64,000 nucleotides of DNA from Thalassobaculaceae bacterium (GTDB lineage: Bacteria > Pseudomonadota > Alphaproteobacteria > Thalassobaculales > Thalassobaculaceae): positions 33,305 to 97,304 of the forward strand of contig JARGOG010000003.1 of the NCBI GenBank assembly GCA_029212785.1, in the 5' to 3' direction. This document shows, in pieces, positions 17,996-29,361 of the stretch; position 1 is the stretch's first letter; every line of letters begins with the position of its first letter. The translations under genes and the position numbers were made by a program. The notes beneath the pieces are model-generated. The model did no database searches, was not told where the DNA came from, and saw only the letters and a program-made list of their open reading frames with translations.

Positions 17996-18361
17996 ATGGA
18001 TGCCATGTTGACCGAATACCTGCCTATCCTGGTGTTCCTGCTGATCGCGGTGGCCCTGGCCGTCGTCATGGTGGCGGCGTCGTTCGTTGTCGGCCACCAG
18101 CGCCCCGACTCCGAGAAGCTGTCCGCTTACGAGTGCGGCTTCGAGGCGTTCGATGATTCGCGCCGGCAGTTCGACGTGCGGTTCTATCTGGTCGCCATCC
18201 TGTTCATCATCTTCGATCTCGAAGTGGCCTTCCTGTTCCCGTGGGCGGTGTCCCTCGGCGATATCGGCCTGTTCGGCTTCTGGTCGATGATGGTGTTCCT
18301 GGGAGTGCTGACGATCGGCTTCGTCTACGAGTGGAAGAAGGGAGCCCTGGAATGGGAGTGA
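17996..18361 (+). CDS. nuoA: NADH-quinone oxidoreductase subunit A
   Basis: Small membrane subunit of complex I at the junction between the quinone pocket and the proton-pumping arm. The ATG at 17996 gives 121 residues with three transmembrane helices; the track start 24 codons upstream lacks support. The loop [24 protein letters not shown] carries the family's conserved Cys in YECGFE, near the quinone site. It is the first gene of a 14-gene operon in the canonical order A-N. Its stop overlaps the start region of nuoB (aatgggagtga). Confidence 0.97.
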   Translation: MDAMLTEYLPILVFLLIAVALAVVMVAASFVVGHQRPDSEKLSAYECGFEAFDDSRRQFDVRFYLVAILFIIFDLEVAFLFPWAVSLGDIGLFGFWSMMVFLGVLTIGFVYEWKKGALEWE

Positions 18362-18891
18362 TGCAGTCCGACCGTCCGGTACCGCCGGGCGCCGACCAGG
18401 ACGCGGTCCTCTCCGCCGTCGGTGACGAGCTTCAGGAGAAGGGCTTCGTCATCGCCCAGGCCGACAAGCTGTTCAACTGGGCGCGCACCGGCTCGATGTG
18501 GCCGATGACCTTCGGTCTGGCGTGCTGCGCGGTGGAAATGATGCACACCGCGGCCAGCCGCTACGATCTGGATCGCTTCGGCATCATCTTCCGGCCGTCG
18601 CCGCGTCAGTCCGACGTGATGATCGTCGCTGGTACGCTGACCAACAAGATGGCCCCCGCCCTGCGCAAGGTCTACGACCAGATGGCCGAGCCGCGCTGGG
18701 TGATCTCGATGGGATCCTGCGCCAATGGCGGCGGCTACTATCACTATTCCTATTCGGTCGTGCGGGGCTGCGACCGCATCGTGCCGGTCGATATCTACGT
18801 CCCGGGCTGTCCGCCGACCGCCGAGGCGTTGCTGTATGGGGTGATGCAGCTGCAGCGCAAGATTCGCCGTACGGCGACGATCGCCCGCTGA
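18352..18891 (+). CDS. nuoB: NADH-quinone oxidoreductase subunit B
   Basis: Peripheral-arm subunit that holds the terminal 4Fe-4S cluster N2, which hands electrons to quinone. It has 179 residues from ATG 18352, which overlaps nuoA by 10 nt and follows gaagaaggga at good spacing; ATG 18361 is a possible alternative. The cluster ligands are the tandem cysteines of [11 protein letters not shown], the cysteine of MGSCANGG and that of [14 protein letters not shown]. The long track ORF from 18241 reads through nuoA and is not used. Confidence 0.97.
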   Translation: MGVMQSDRPVPPGADQDAVLSAVGDELQEKGFVIAQADKLFNWARTGSMWPMTFGLACCAVEMMHTAASRYDLDRFGIIFRPSPRQSDVMIVAGTLTNKMAPALRKVYDQMAEPRWVISMGSCANGGGYYHYSYSVVRGCDRIVPVDIYVPGCPPTAEALLYGVMQLQRKIRRTATIAR

Positions 18892-18956
18892 CCGCGGGTT
18901 CTGGGGAAAGTCGGCGGGCTGCCGCCGCTAACAGCGAGGACGGGGCGAGCGACGAC

Positions 18957-19595
18957 ATGGAGACGGCGACGCCAAATCACACGGCATCCGCGCTCAAGGA
19001 GCTGGCGGCCTATATCGAGGCCCAGCTCGGGACGGATGTGAGCGACGTGACGATCAGCGGCGGCGAGCTTTCGCTGCGCTGCGCGTCCAATAATCTCATC
19101 AAGGTGCTGACCTTCCTGCGGGACGACACCCAGTGTCAGTTCAAGGCGCTGATGGACCTGTGCGGAGTCGACCATCCGGAGCGCGAACCGCGATTCGACG
19201 TGGTCTATAATCTGCTGTCGATCAGCCAGAACACCCGCATCCGCCTGAAGACGGCGACCGACGAGAACACGCCGGTTCCGTCGGCGACGGCGATCTTCAG
19301 TTCCGCCAATTGGTGGGAGCGCGAGGCCTGGGACCTGTTCGGTATCTACTTCTCCGGTCACCCGGACCTGCGCCGGATCCTCACCGATTACGGGTTCGAG
19401 GGGCATCCGATGCGCAAGGACTTCCCGCTGACCGGCTATGTCGAGGTCCGTTATGACGACGAACAGAAGCGGGTCGTGTACGAGCCGGTGAAGCTGGTGC
19501 AGGAGTTCCGCAATTTCGACTTCCTGAGCCCGTGGGAAGGCGCGCAGTCGCTGCTTCCGGGCGATGAGAAGGCCGAGGAAGAGGCGGCGAGCTGA
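18957..19595 (+). CDS. nuoC: NADH-quinone oxidoreductase subunit C
   Basis: A 30-kDa peripheral-arm subunit that packs against NuoD and helps form the quinone-binding module. The ATG at 18957 ([10 protein letters not shown]) gives 212 residues; the track start at 18498 lies inside nuoB and is spurious. The signature ERECWDLFGI appears here as [20 protein letters not shown], and the C-terminal [20 protein letters not shown] is typical. It ends with TGATG, sharing one base with nuoD, which implies translational coupling. NuoC and NuoD are separate here, unlike the fused form in Escherichia coli. Confidence 0.97.
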   Translation: METATPNHTASALKELAAYIEAQLGTDVSDVTISGGELSLRCASNNLIKVLTFLRDDTQCQFKALMDLCGVDHPEREPRFDVVYNLLSISQNTRIRLKTATDENTPVPSATAIFSSANWWEREAWDLFGIYFSGHPDLRRILTDYGFEGHPMRKDFPLTGYVEVRYDDEQKRVVYEPVKLVQEFRNFDFLSPWEGAQSLLPGDEKAEEEAAS

Positions 19596-20773
19596 TGGCC
19601 GAATCGCAGATCAAACCGCTCACCATGAACTTCGGGCCGCAGCATCCGGCGGCCCACGGGGTGCTGCGCCTGGTGCTGGAAATGGATGGGGAGGTGGTAG
19701 AGCGCGCCGACCCGCATATCGGCCTGCTGCACCGCGGTACCGAGAAGCTGATTGAGCACAAGACCTACCTGCAGGCGGTGCCGTATTTCGACCGGCTCGA
19801 CTATGTCGCACCGATGAACCAGGAGCATGCCTACGCGCTCGCCGTGGAGAAGCTGCTGGGCTTGGACGTGCCGAAGCGCGGCCAGTACATCCGCGTGCTC
19901 TACGCCGAGATCGGCCGGCTGCTGAACCATCTGCTGAACATCACCACTTTCGCGCTCGATGTCGGCGCCATGACGCCGCTGCTCTGGGGCTTCGAGGAGC
20001 GCGAAAAGCTCATGGAGTTCTACGAGCGGGCGTCCGGCGCGCGGCTGCACGCGGCGTATTTCCGCCCGGGCGGGGTTCATCAGGACCTGCCGGCGGGACT
20101 GCTGGAAGACATCAAGGCCTGGGCCGACAAGTTCCCGAACTTCATCGACGATCTGGAAAGCCTGCTGACCAACAACCGGATCTTCAAGCAGCGCACCGTC
20201 GATATCGGCGTGGTGACCCGCGAGGAAGCCCTCGATCTCGGCTTTTCCGGGCCGGTGCTGCGCGGGTCCGGAACACCCTGGGATCTGCGCACGGCGCAAC
20301 CCTACGATTCCTATGGCGACTTCGACTTTGACGTCCCGATCGGCAAGACCGGCGACTGCTATGCGCGTTACCTCGTGCGGGTCGAGGAGATGCGGCAGTC
20401 GCTGAAGATCATCCACCAATGCATTGAGAAGATGCCGGATGGCCCGGTGAAAGCCCTCGACCGGAAGGTGACGCCGCCGAAACGCGGCGAAATGAAGCGC
20501 TCGATGGAGGCGCTGATCCATCACTTCAAGCTGTATACCGAGGGCTATCACGTGCCCGAGGGCGAGACGTACACGGCGGTCGAGGCGCCGAAGGGCGAAT
20601 TCGGCGTGTTCCTGATGTCCGACGGATCCAACAAGCCGTACCGCTGCAAGATCCGCGCGCCGGGATTCGCGTTCCTGGCGGCCATGGACTTCCTGGGACG
20701 CGGACACATGCTGGCGGACACGGTGGCGATCATCGGGTCGCTGGACATCGTGTTCGGGGAGATCGACCGATGA
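19595..20773 (+). CDS. nuoD: NADH-quinone oxidoreductase subunit D
   Basis: A 49-kDa peripheral subunit related to [NiFe] hydrogenase large subunits. It forms the quinone-headgroup pocket with NuoB. It has 392 residues. The N-terminal loop [14 protein letters not shown] contains the catalytic His pair region, and [15 protein letters not shown] and [15 protein letters not shown]-like segments follow. The C-terminus ends in the conserved DIVFGEIDR. Coupling to neighbours is tight: one-base overlap with nuoC and ATGA overlap with nuoE. Confidence 0.98.
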   Translation: MAESQIKPLTMNFGPQHPAAHGVLRLVLEMDGEVVERADPHIGLLHRGTEKLIEHKTYLQAVPYFDRLDYVAPMNQEHAYALAVEKLLGLDVPKRGQYIRVLYAEIGRLLNHLLNITTFALDVGAMTPLLWGFEEREKLMEFYERASGARLHAAYFRPGGVHQDLPAGLLEDIKAWADKFPNFIDDLESLLTNNRIFKQRTVDIGVVTREEALDLGFSGPVLRGSGTPWDLRTAQPYDSYGDFDFDVPIGKTGDCYARYLVRVEEMRQSLKIIHQCIEKMPDGPVKALDRKVTPPKRGEMKRSMEALIHHFKLYTEGYHVPEGETYTAVEAPKGEFGVFLMSDGSNKPYRCKIRAPGFAFLAAMDFLGRGHMLADTVAIIGSLDIVFGEIDR

Positions 20774-21441
20774 GCACCAAACCGATCGCCGAGGCCCATC
20801 TGCAGCCCGACAGCTTCGAATGGACGGCCGACAGCAAGGCTTTCATCGACAAGGTCGTCGCCAAATACCCGGCCGGCCGTCAGGCCAGCGCGGTGATCCC
20901 GCTGCTCGACCTCGCCCAGCGCCAGCACGACAACTGGATCCCGCTGAAGGCGATGGACGCCATCGCCGAGACGCTGTCCATGCCGCGGATCCGGGTCATG
21001 GAGGTCGCGACCTTCTACACGATGTTCAACCTCGCCCCGGTGGGGAAGTGGTTCCTGCAGGCCTGCACCACGACCCCGTGCTGGCTGCGCGGGTCGGACG
21101 ACGTGATGCGCTGCATCAAGGACAAGCTCGGCCTGTCGGCGAACTACACGTCGACGGCGGATGGCCAGTTCACCCTGCTCGAGGTCGAGTGCCTGGGCGT
21201 CTGCGCCAATGCGCCGGTCGTGCAGGTGAACGATGACGTGTATGAGGATCTCGACTACGACCTGACCGCCAAGCTCATCGACGACCTGAAGGCCGGCAAG
21301 GCCCCCGAGGTCGGGTCGATGTCCGGGCGCAAGGGGTCGATGTCGAAGGACGGCCCGACCTCGCTGGTCTCACTGAAGGACAGCGACGGCGTCCCAGCCT
21401 GGTTCGCGAAGAAACAGGCATCCGCCGGCGGAGACGACTGA
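20770..21441 (+). CDS. nuoE: NADH-quinone oxidoreductase subunit E (24 kDa)
   Basis: Thioredoxin-fold subunit of the NADH-oxidising module, carrying the 2Fe-2S cluster N1a. It has 223 residues. The four ligands are in CTTTPCWL and [10 protein letters not shown]. The body up to about residue 165 is standard. The last 45 or so residues form a Ser/Gly/Lys-rich extension ([17 protein letters not shown]) that is probably disordered; related extensions are common in alphaproteobacterial NuoE. The start overlaps nuoD by 4 nt. Confidence 0.97.
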   Translation: MSTKPIAEAHLQPDSFEWTADSKAFIDKVVAKYPAGRQASAVIPLLDLAQRQHDNWIPLKAMDAIAETLSMPRIRVMEVATFYTMFNLAPVGKWFLQACTTTPCWLRGSDDVMRCIKDKLGLSANYTSTADGQFTLLEVECLGVCANAPVVQVNDDVYEDLDYDLTAKLIDDLKAGKAPEVGSMSGRKGSMSKDGPTSLVSLKDSDGVPAWFAKKQASAGGDD

Positions 21442-21442
21442 G

Positions 21443-22747
21443 ATGCTGAAGGACGAAGATCGGATCTTCACCAACCTCTACGGTTGGTTCGACCCCAGTC
21501 TCGCCGGGGCGCGCAAGCGCGGCGACTGGTCCACGACCAAAGAGATCCTGGCGATGTCCCCGGAGGATGTCGTCGAGGTGATCAAGGCCTCGGGTCTTCG
21601 GGGGCGCGGCGGTGCCGGATTCCCGACCGGCCTGAAATGGTCCTTCATGCCCAAGGAGGTGAAGGACAAGCCGCATTACCTCGTGGTCAATGCCGACGAG
21701 TCGGAGCCCGGGACCTGCAAGGACCGGGAGATCATGCGCCACGACCCGCACAAGCTGGTCGAAGGCTGCCTGGTCGGCGGTTACGCCATGCGGGCCTGTG
21801 CCGCCTACATCTACATCCGCGGCGAGTTCTACAACGAGGCCGTCGCGCTGCAGAAGGCGATCGACGAGGCCTATGACGCCGGTTTGATCGGCAAGAACGC
21901 TTGCGGCTCGGGATACGATTTCGACGTGATCCTGCACCGCGGCGCGGGCGCCTATATCTGCGGCGAGGAGACGGCGCTGCTCGAATCGCTGGAGGGCAAG
22001 AAGGGTCAGCCGCGCCTGAAGCCGCCGTTTCCGGCGGGCGTCGGCCTCTACGGCTGCCCGACCACGGTGAACAACGTCGAGTCGATCGCCGTGACCCCGA
22101 CCATCATGCGCCGCGGCGCCGAATGGTTCGCGGGAATCGGCCGGCCGAAGAACGCGGGCCCGAAGATCTTCTCGATCTCCGGCCACGTGAACAATCCGTG
22201 CAATGTCGAGGAAGAACTCGGCATTCCGCTGAAGGAACTGATCGAGAAGCACGCCGGCGGCGTGATCGGCGGCTGGGACAACCTGCTGGCGGTCATTCCA
22301 GGCGGCTCCTCGGTCCCGCTGATGCCGAAATCGACCTGCGATGAGATCCTCATGGATTTCGATTCGCTGCGGGAGGTCCGCTCGGGCCTCGGCACCGCGG
22401 CGGTCATCGTCATGAACAAGCAGACCGACGTGGTCAAGGCCATCGCCCGGCTGAGCGCGTTCTACAAGCACGAGAGCTGCGGCCAGTGCACCCCGTGCCG
22501 CGAGGGCACCGGTTGGATGTACCGGGTGATGCAGCGCATGGTGCGCGGCGAAGCGGATGCCGAGGAGATCGATACGCTGGAGGAGGTGACCCGCCAGGTG
22601 GAGGGCCACACGATCTGTGCCTTGGGTGACGCGGCGGCGTGGCCGATCCAGGGCCTGATCCGGCATTTCCGGCCGGAGATGGAGCGTCGGATCGCGGCGC
22701 ACAAGGCGGGGCAGCCGGTAACGGCGGTCGCCCAGGCGGCTGAGTAA
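21443..22747 (+). CDS. nuoF: NADH-quinone oxidoreductase subunit F
   Basis: Holds FMN, the NADH site and 4Fe-4S cluster N3, and is the entry point of electrons into complex I. It has 434 residues. The NADH/FMN-binding glycine loop is [13 protein letters not shown] (about residue 53), and the second nucleotide motif is [19 protein letters not shown]. The cluster ligands are in [15 protein letters not shown] plus the later cysteine of [13 protein letters not shown]. One base separates it from nuoE. Confidence 0.98.
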   Translation: MLKDEDRIFTNLYGWFDPSLAGARKRGDWSTTKEILAMSPEDVVEVIKASGLRGRGGAGFPTGLKWSFMPKEVKDKPHYLVVNADESEPGTCKDREIMRHDPHKLVEGCLVGGYAMRACAAYIYIRGEFYNEAVALQKAIDEAYDAGLIGKNACGSGYDFDVILHRGAGAYICGEETALLESLEGKKGQPRLKPPFPAGVGLYGCPTTVNNVESIAVTPTIMRRGAEWFAGIGRPKNAGPKIFSISGHVNNPCNVEEELGIPLKELIEKHAGGVIGGWDNLLAVIPGGSSVPLMPKSTCDEILMDFDSLREVRSGLGTAAVIVMNKQTDVVKAIARLSAFYKHESCGQCTPCREGTGWMYRVMQRMVRGEADAEEIDTLEEVTRQVEGHTICALGDAAAWPIQGLIRHFRPEMERRIAAHKAGQPVTAVAQAAE

Positions 22748-22777
22748 CGGCCAGGAACGGTCGGGAGAGAGGGCACG

Positions 22778-24874
22778 ATGCCGAAGCTGACAGTCGACGG
22801 AGTTGAGGTCGAGGTCCCCCCGGGATCCACGGTGCTGCAGGCCTGCGAGGCCGCGGGCGCCGAGGTGCCGCGATTCTGCTTCCACGATCGCCTGTCGGTC
22901 GCGGGCAACTGCCGCATGTGTCTGGTGGAGATGGAGAAGGCGCCGAAGCCGGTTGCCTCCTGCGCTTTTCCGGCCGGCGACGGCATGGTGATCCACACCA
23001 AGTCCGAGGTCGCCCGCAAGGCCCAGAAGGGCACGATGGAATTCCTGCTGATCAATCACCCGCTGGATTGCCCGATCTGCGATCAGGGCGGCGAGTGCGA
23101 TCTGCAGGACCAGGCCATGGGCTATGGCTACCACTCCACGCGCTACGACGAGAACAAGCGCGCGGTGACCGACAAGTACATGGGGCCGCTGGTCAAGACG
23201 ATCATGACCCGCTGCATCCACTGCACACGCTGTGTGCGGTTCTCGACGGAAATCGCCGGCGTGACCGACATGGGCATGCTCAATCGCGGCGAGGATGCCG
23301 AGATCACCACCTACCTTGAGAAGGCGCTCGACAGCGAGCTGTCGGCCAACGTGATCGATCTGTGCCCGGTCGGCGCCCTGACCTCCAAGCCCTATGCCTT
23401 CGTCGCCCGTCCCTGGGAACTGAAGAAGACCGAAACCGTCGACGTCATGGACGCGGTCGGCTCCAACATCCGGGTCGATGCCCGTGGTGCCGAAGTGCTG
23501 CGCGTGCTGCCGCGCCTGCATGAGGACGTCAACGAGGAGTGGATCTCCGACAAGACCCGCTATGCCTGCGACGGCCTGAAGCGCCAGCGGCTGGACCGCC
23601 CGTATGTCCGCAGGGACGGCAAACTGCAGCCGGCGAGTTGGCCGGAAGCCTTCGCCGCTGTGGCCGGAGCCATGAAGGGCCTCAAGGGCGACCAGATGGC
23701 GGCCATCGCCGGCGACACCGTCGATGCCGAGGCGATGTATTCGCTCAAACGTCTGATGGGCGAATTCGGCAGCACCAATCTGGACTGCCGTCAGGATGGC
23801 GCGAAGATCGGCGGCCCGCGCGCCGGTTACCTCTTCAACACCACGATCGCCGGGATTGAGGATGCGGACGCGATCTTGCTGATCGGCACCAACCCGCGCT
23901 GGGAAGGATCCCTGGTCAACGCCCGCATCCGCAAGCGCTGGATGCAGGGACCGGTATCCATCGGTCTGATCGGCGCGCCGGTCGACCTGACCTACGACTA
24001 CGAGCATCTCGGCGCCGGACCGAAGACCTTGTCGGAAATCGCCGACGGCAGCCACGCCTTCGCCAAGGTGCTGAAGGCGGCTAAGCGGCCGATGCTGATC
24101 GTCGGCATGGGCGCGCTGGCCCGCGAGGACGGCGCCGCCGTTCTGGCCGCCGCCCGCAGGATCGCCGACGACTCCGGCATGCTGATCGCCGCCGCGAAAG
24201 ACGATGACGGCAACGAGATCGCGGCCTGGAACGGTTTCAACGTCCTACACACCGCCGCATCGCGGGTCGCCGGCCTCGACCTTGGCTTCGTGCCGGGCGC
24301 GGACGGTCGCGATGTGGCCGGTATCGTCGAGGGTGCGTCGTCCGGCGCGGTGAAACTGGTGTATCTGCTCGGCGCTGACGAAGTTGACAGCGATTTTGGC
24401 GACGCCTTCGTGGTCTATCAGGGCCATCATGGCGACAACGGCGCCCATGGGGCGGACGTGATCCTGCCGGGGGCCGCCTATACCGAGAAGGACGGGCTCT
24501 ACGTCAATACCGAGGGCCGGGTGCAGATGGGAGTGGCCGCGACCTTCCCGCCGGGCGAGGCCCGCGAGGATTGGAAGATCCTGCGGGCGTTGTCGGAGGC
24601 GGTCGGCAAGACGCTGCCCTTCACCACCCTGGAGGACGTCCGCGCAGCCATGCGCAAGGACCATCCGAGCTTCGCCGCGATCGACACGATCGAAGCGGCC
24701 GCGTGGGGCGAATTCGGTGTGGCCGGCGCGACCGACGACGCGCCGTTTGCCTATCCGGTCGATAACTTCTACATGACCGACCCGATCAGCCGCGCGTCGA
24801 AGACGATGGCCGAGTGCACGGAGGCCTTCGTGCTTCCGAAGCGCGAGGCCGCGGCGACCGGTACGAACGGATAA
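22778..24874 (+). CDS. nuoG: NADH-quinone oxidoreductase subunit G
   Basis: Large iron-sulfur subunit of the NADH module, 698 residues. The N-terminal 2Fe-2S ferredoxin domain ([14 protein letters not shown] and [11 protein letters not shown]) binds N1b. A His-Cys3 4Fe-4S site ([19 protein letters not shown]) is followed by a Cys4 site ([13 protein letters not shown], with DLCPVGAL). The rest is a molybdopterin-oxidoreductase-like domain without evident cofactor ligands, as usual. The extra cysteine motif of the N7 cluster found in some bacteria is not seen. It follows nuoF after 30 nt with Shine-Dalgarno gggagaga. Confidence 0.98.
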   Translation: MPKLTVDGVEVEVPPGSTVLQACEAAGAEVPRFCFHDRLSVAGNCRMCLVEMEKAPKPVASCAFPAGDGMVIHTKSEVARKAQKGTMEFLLINHPLDCPICDQGGECDLQDQAMGYGYHSTRYDENKRAVTDKYMGPLVKTIMTRCIHCTRCVRFSTEIAGVTDMGMLNRGEDAEITTYLEKALDSELSANVIDLCPVGALTSKPYAFVARPWELKKTETVDVMDAVGSNIRVDARGAEVLRVLPRLHEDVNEEWISDKTRYACDGLKRQRLDRPYVRRDGKLQPASWPEAFAAVAGAMKGLKGDQMAAIAGDTVDAEAMYSLKRLMGEFGSTNLDCRQDGAKIGGPRAGYLFNTTIAGIEDADAILLIGTNPRWEGSLVNARIRKRWMQGPVSIGLIGAPVDLTYDYEHLGAGPKTLSEIADGSHAFAKVLKAAKRPMLIVGMGALAREDGAAVLAAARRIADDSGMLIAAAKDDDGNEIAAWNGFNVLHTAASRVAGLDLGFVPGADGRDVAGIVEGASSGAVKLVYLLGADEVDSDFGDAFVVYQGHHGDNGAHGADVILPGAAYTEKDGLYVNTEGRVQMGVAATFPPGEAREDWKILRALSEAVGKTLPFTTLEDVRAAMRKDHPSFAAIDTIEAAAWGEFGVAGATDDAPFAYPVDNFYMTDPISRASKTMAECTEAFVLPKREAAATGTNG

Positions 24875-24896
24875 GCGGCGGGGCAGGGCGCGGGTA

Positions 24897-25901
24897 ATGG
24901 AGTTCATCGACACATACGTGATCCCGGGCGCGATCATCGTCGCCCAGATCCTGGCCTTGGTCGTGCCGCTGCTGGTGGCGGTCGCCTACCTGACGTATTT
25001 CGAGCGTAAGGTCATCGGCGCCATCCAGCTGCGCAAGGGGCCGAACGTGGTCGGGCCGTTCGGCCTGTTCCAGCCGTTCGCCGACGCGCTCAAGCTGTTG
25101 TCGAAAGAGACGATCCTGCCGGCCGGCGCCAACAAGATCATCTTCCTGCTGGCGCCGATGCTGACCTTCGTGCTGAGCCTGATCGCCTGGGCGGTGATCC
25201 CGTTCGACGAGGGTATGGTGATCGCCGACATCAATGTGGGCGTGCTGTACCTGTTCGCGATCAGCTCGCTTGGGGTCTACGGCGTCATCATGTCGGGCTG
25301 GGCGTCGAACTCGAAATACGCCTTCCTCGGCGCGCTGCGGTCGGCCGCGCAGATGGTGTCCTACGAGGTCTCGATCGGCTTCGTGATCATCACAGTCCTG
25401 CTCTGCGTCGGTTCGCTGAACCTGACCGACATCGTCGAGGCGCAGAAGACCGTTTGGTTCGCGATCCCGCTGCTGCCGATGTTTGTGGTGTTCTTCATCT
25501 CGGCGTTGGCGGAGACCAACCGCGCACCGTTCGACCTGCCGGAAGGCGAGTCGGAGCTGGTCGCCGGGTATTTCGTCGAATACTCGTCGATGAGCTTCGC
25601 GCTGTTCTTCCTTGGCGAGTACGCCAACATGATCCTGATGAGCGGCATCACCTGTGTGCTGTTCCTCGGCGGTTGGTTGCCGCCCTTCGACATCGCGCCG
25701 TTCAATTGGGTTCCGGGCCCGATTTGGTTCATCCTGAAGATCAGCCTGGTTCTCTTCGTGTTCCTGTGGGTCCGCGCCACGTTCCCGCGTTACCGCTACG
25801 ATCAGCTCATGCGCCTCGGTTGGAAGATTTTCCTTCCGCTGTCGCTGTTCTGGGTGGTGGTGACCGCCGGCGTGCTCGTGGCCTTCGACTGGGTTCCGTG
25901 A
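24897..25901 (+). CDS. nuoH: NADH-quinone oxidoreductase subunit H
   Basis: Membrane subunit linking the quinone cavity to the proton-pumping arm. It has 334 residues and about eight transmembrane helices. The conserved cytosolic loops are [20 protein letters not shown] near the N-terminus and [20 protein letters not shown] in the middle; both carry charged residues implicated in coupling quinone chemistry to proton movement. The ATG lies 23 nt after the nuoG stop. Confidence 0.98.
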   Translation: MEFIDTYVIPGAIIVAQILALVVPLLVAVAYLTYFERKVIGAIQLRKGPNVVGPFGLFQPFADALKLLSKETILPAGANKIIFLLAPMLTFVLSLIAWAVIPFDEGMVIADINVGVLYLFAISSLGVYGVIMSGWASNSKYAFLGALRSAAQMVSYEVSIGFVIITVLLCVGSLNLTDIVEAQKTVWFAIPLLPMFVVFFISALAETNRAPFDLPEGESELVAGYFVEYSSMSFALFFLGEYANMILMSGITCVLFLGGWLPPFDIAPFNWVPGPIWFILKISLVLFVFLWVRATFPRYRYDQLMRLGWKIFLPLSLFWVVVTAGVLVAFDWVP

Positions 25902-25921
25902 GGAAAGGAAGGGGCTAAGCC

Positions 25922-26410
25922 ATGGCTTCCGTCGAGTATCGCGCCAAGAGCATGCTGCTGACCGAACTGGTCAGCGGAATGGCGCTGACGTTGAAGTACT
26001 TCTTCCGTCCGAAGGTGACGATCAACTATCCCTACGAGAAGGGACCGATCAGCCCGCGCTTCCGTGGCGAGCACGCGCTGCGCCGTTATCCGAACGGCGA
26101 GGAGCGTTGCATCGCGTGCAAGCTGTGCGAGGCGATCTGCCCGGCGCAGGCGATCACCATCGAGGCCGAACCGCGGGACGACGGCTCGCGTCGGACCACG
26201 CGCTACGACATCGACATGACGAAGTGCATCTACTGCGGGTTCTGCCAGGAGGCCTGCCCGGTGGACGCCATCGTCGAAGGACCGAATTTCGAGTTCGCGA
26301 CGGAGACCCGCGAGGAGCTGTTCTACAACAAGGACAAGCTGCTCGCGAATGGCGACCGTTGGGAGGTCGAGATCAGCCGGAACCTGACGGCCGACGCGCC
26401 ATATCGGTGA
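25922..26410 (+). CDS. nuoI: NADH-quinone oxidoreductase subunit I
   Basis: A 162-residue 8Fe ferredoxin-like subunit that carries clusters N6a and N6b between NuoG and NuoB. The two classical motifs are [16 protein letters not shown] and [16 protein letters not shown]. An N-terminal amphipathic region ([20 protein letters not shown]) anchors it at the membrane. The gap to nuoJ (about 90 nt) is the largest in the operon; I see no hairpin or promoter in it. Confidence 0.98.
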   Translation: MASVEYRAKSMLLTELVSGMALTLKYFFRPKVTINYPYEKGPISPRFRGEHALRRYPNGEERCIACKLCEAICPAQAITIEAEPRDDGSRRTTRYDIDMTKCIYCGFCQEACPVDAIVEGPNFEFATETREELFYNKDKLLANGDRWEVEISRNLTADAPYR

Positions 26411-26499
26411 CGTTCGAGCTAAGGTGATGGTTTAGAAATACGAGATAACCGGTTGAATATGATCGGTGACGGGTCGAAAGACCGGGGAAAGGGATCGGC

Positions 26500-27108
26500 A
26501 TGGCTCTACAGGCCTTAGTCTTCTACCTGTTCGCCTTCGTGGCGGTTGCATCGGGCGTGATGGTCGTCACATCGCGCAATCCGGTGCATTCGGTGCTGTT
26601 CCTGATCCTGGCCTTCTTCAATGCCGCCGGCCTCTTCGTCCTGATGGGGGCTGAGTTCCTGGCGATGATCCTGGTCGTCGTCTATGTCGGCGCCGTCGCG
26701 GTGCTGTTCCTGTTCGTGGTCATGATGCTCGACATCAACTTCGTCGAACTGCGCCAAGGGTTCGCCCGATACCTGCCGGTCGGCGCGCTGATCGGTCTGG
26801 TGCTGCTGGCCGAGTTGGTGTTGATCGCCGGCGTGTGGACCTTCGCCCCCGACGTCACGGCAAGTGCGGCCGCGCCGATTCCGGAAGGCGTGACCAACAC
26901 CGAGGCCCTCGGTCAGGTGATCTACACCCAGTACGTCCTGGCGTTCCAGGCGGCGGGCATGGTGCTGCTGGTGGCGATGATCGGCGCCATCGTGCTCACG
27001 CTGCGGCATCGCCCGGACGTGAAACGCCAGTCGATCGACAAGCAGAACCTGCGCCGGCCCGAGGATGTGGTCGAAATCGTCAAAGTGACCCGCGGGGGAG
27101 GGGTCTGA
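26500..27108 (+). CDS. nuoJ: NADH-quinone oxidoreductase subunit J
   Basis: A 202-residue membrane subunit with five predicted helices, needed for the conformational switch that couples quinone reduction to pumping. The TM3 region reads [20 protein letters not shown], with the conserved Tyr-Val-Gly that forms the pi-bulge in known structures. A periplasmic loop ([20 protein letters not shown]) is longer than in E. coli. The good Shine-Dalgarno gggaaaggga precedes the ATG. It is separated from nuoK by a single base. Confidence 0.97.
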   Translation: MALQALVFYLFAFVAVASGVMVVTSRNPVHSVLFLILAFFNAAGLFVLMGAEFLAMILVVVYVGAVAVLFLFVVMMLDINFVELRQGFARYLPVGALIGLVLLAELVLIAGVWTFAPDVTASAAAPIPEGVTNTEALGQVIYTQYVLAFQAAGMVLLVAMIGAIVLTLRHRPDVKRQSIDKQNLRRPEDVVEIVKVTRGGGV

Positions 27109-27109
27109 G

Positions 27110-27418
27110 ATGGAAATCGCACTTGGCCATTATCTGACGGTCGCCGCGATCCTGTTCACCCTCGGGATTTTCGGCATCTTTTTGAACCGCAAGAACGTGA
27201 TCATCATCCTGATGTCGGTCGAGCTCATGCTCCTGGCGGTCAACATCAACTTCGTTGCGTTCTCCACCGAGCTCGGTGACCTGGTCGGTCAGGTCTTCGC
27301 GGTGTTCGTGCTGACGGTCGCGGCGGCCGAGGCGGCGATCGGGCTTGCCATCCTGGTGGTGTTCTTCCGCAACCGCGGCTCCATCGCGGTCGACGACATC
27401 AATCTGATGAAGGGCTGA
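27110..27418 (+). CDS. nuoK: NADH-quinone oxidoreductase subunit K
   Basis: A 102-residue membrane subunit, three helices, related to MrpC. The two membrane glutamates used in proton transfer are visible in [11 protein letters not shown] and in [17 protein letters not shown]. The length is exactly that of the family. It sits between nuoJ and nuoL with almost no spacer. Confidence 0.98.
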   Translation: MEIALGHYLTVAAILFTLGIFGIFLNRKNVIIILMSVELMLLAVNINFVAFSTELGDLVGQVFAVFVLTVAAAEAAIGLAILVVFFRNRGSIAVDDINLMKG

Positions 27419-27422
27419 GCGC

Positions 27423-29357
27423 ATGTACGCCGCGATCGTCTTCCTTCCGCTCATCGCCGCCCTCATCGCCGGTTTCGGCAACAAGAAGCTCACCGACCGG
27501 GGCGCGCAGATCGTCACCTGTGGGGCGATGCTGACCTCCGCTGCGCTCGGCATCGTGGCGTTCTGGGAAGTCGCCATCCAAGGTAACGCCCAGACCATCG
27601 AGCTGTTCACCTGGATCGACAGCGGCAGCTTCGAGGCAAGCTGGGCGCTGCGTTGGGACACCCTGACCGCCGTCATGGTGATCGTCGTCACCGTCGTGTC
27701 GTCCATGGTGCACGTCTATTCGGTCGGCTACATGAGCCACGATCCGTCGATCCCGCGGTTCATGGCCTATCTGTCGTTCTTCACCTTCGCCATGCTGATG
27801 CTGGTGACCTCGGACAACCTGATCCAGCTGTTCTTCGGTTGGGAAGGTGTCGGTGTCGCCTCCTACCTGCTGATCGGCTTCTGGTACGACCGGCCCAGCG
27901 CCAATGCCGCCGCGATCAAGGCCTTCGTGGTCAACCGGGTCGGCGATTTCGGCTTCGCGCTCGGCATCTTCGGCTGTTTCCTGCTGTTCGACGCGGTGAA
28001 TTTCGATGCGATCTTCACCGCCGCGCCGGAGATGGCCGGAACCACCTTCGGCTTCCTGTGGTGGGATCAGGTCGATGCGCTTACGGTGATCGCCATCCTG
28101 CTGTTCATCGGCGCGATGGGTAAGTCGGCCCAGCTCGGCCTGCACACCTGGCTGCCGGACGCGATGGAAGGCCCGACTCCGGTCTCCGCGCTGATCCACG
28201 CCGCCACCATGGTGACTGCCGGCGTGTTCCTGGTCGCGCGCATGTCGCCGCTGTTCGAATACGCGCCTACGGCGCTCGTGGTTGTCACGGTGGTCGGCGC
28301 GGCGACGGCGTTCTTCGCCGCGACCGTCGGCACCACGCAAAACGATATCAAGCGGGTGATCGCCTATTCGACCTGCTCCCAGCTCGGCTACATGTTCTTC
28401 GCGCTCGGTGTGTCGGCCTATCCGGCGGCGATCTTCCACCTGATGACCCACGCCTTCTTCAAGGCGCTGCTGTTCCTCTCGGCCGGCTCGGTGATCCACG
28501 CCCTGCACGACGAACAGGACATGCGCAACATGGGCGGTATCTGGCGCAAGATCCCCTGGACCTACGCCATGTTCTGGATCGGCAGCCTGGCGCTCGCCGG
28601 CATCCCGTTCTTCGCCGGGTACTATTCCAAGGACATGATCCTGGAATCGGCCTTCGCCGCCCATACCGGGGCCGGGGAGTTCGCCTTCTGGGCCGGCATC
28701 ATCGCCGCGCTGCTGACCGCGTTCTATTCCTGGCGGCTGCTGTTCATGACCTTCCACGGCACGCCGCGCATGGACAAGCACACCTTCGACCATGCCCACG
28801 AGTCGCCGCCGGTGATGCTGATCCCGTTGATCGTGCTGGCGATCGGCGCGGTGATCAGCGGCTATGTCGGCTTCGAGTATTTCGTCGGCCACGAGATGGA
28901 CGCCTTCTGGGGCTCGGCCATCAAGGTGCTGGAGGAGAACAACTCGATCGAGGCGGCGCACCATCACACGCCCGGCTGGGTCAAGCTGCTGCCGCTGGTG
29001 GTTGGCATCATCGGCATCGGTTCGGCCTATGTCGCCTACATCCTGAGACCTGAGATTCCGGCCAAGGTGGCCAGCGCGATCCGACCGGTCTACCTGTTCC
29101 TGCTGAACAAGTGGTACTTCGACGAGCTGTATGACTGGCTGTTCGTCAAGCGGTCCTGGCAGGCGGGTCTGGCCTTCTGGCGAACCGGCGACGGGACGAT
29201 CATCAACGGGTTCGGACCCGATGGCGTGAGTGCCATGACCCGCTGGTGTGCGGGGCAGGTGGCGCGGCTGCAGACCGGTTACCTCTACCACTACGCTTTC
29301 GCCATGCTGATCGGCGTCGTGGCGCTGCTCTCCTGGTACCTGGCCTTCGGGGGTTGA
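27423..29357 (+). CDS. nuoL: NADH-quinone oxidoreductase subunit L
   Basis: Distal antiporter-like proton-pumping subunit with the long lateral helix, 644 residues. The core family motif is visible: [15 protein letters not shown] with its glutamate, [20 protein letters not shown] with the pumping lysine, and [12 protein letters not shown] with the linking histidine region. The last ~100 residues form the lateral helix and final anchor. A His-rich turn (AAHHHTPGW) sits in a loop and is normal for the subunit. Confidence 0.98.
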   Translation: MYAAIVFLPLIAALIAGFGNKKLTDRGAQIVTCGAMLTSAALGIVAFWEVAIQGNAQTIELFTWIDSGSFEASWALRWDTLTAVMVIVVTVVSSMVHVYSVGYMSHDPSIPRFMAYLSFFTFAMLMLVTSDNLIQLFFGWEGVGVASYLLIGFWYDRPSANAAAIKAFVVNRVGDFGFALGIFGCFLLFDAVNFDAIFTAAPEMAGTTFGFLWWDQVDALTVIAILLFIGAMGKSAQLGLHTWLPDAMEGPTPVSALIHAATMVTAGVFLVARMSPLFEYAPTALVVVTVVGAATAFFAATVGTTQNDIKRVIAYSTCSQLGYMFFALGVSAYPAAIFHLMTHAFFKALLFLSAGSVIHALHDEQDMRNMGGIWRKIPWTYAMFWIGSLALAGIPFFAGYYSKDMILESAFAAHTGAGEFAFWAGIIAALLTAFYSWRLLFMTFHGTPRMDKHTFDHAHESPPVMLIPLIVLAIGAVISGYVGFEYFVGHEMDAFWGSAIKVLEENNSIEAAHHHTPGWVKLLPLVVGIIGIGSAYVAYILRPEIPAKVASAIRPVYLFLLNKWYFDELYDWLFVKRSWQAGLAFWRTGDGTIINGFGPDGVSAMTRWCAGQVARLQTGYLYHYAFAMLIGVVALLSWYLAFGG

Positions 29358-29361
29358 GCTG

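Noticed and set aside
21275-24055. 926-residue minus-strand ORF opposite nuoE-nuoG
   Set aside because: It lies wholly antisense to well-supported nuo genes and its composition (Arg, His, Asp, Gly, Leu rich, no domains) is that of a high-GC shadow frame.
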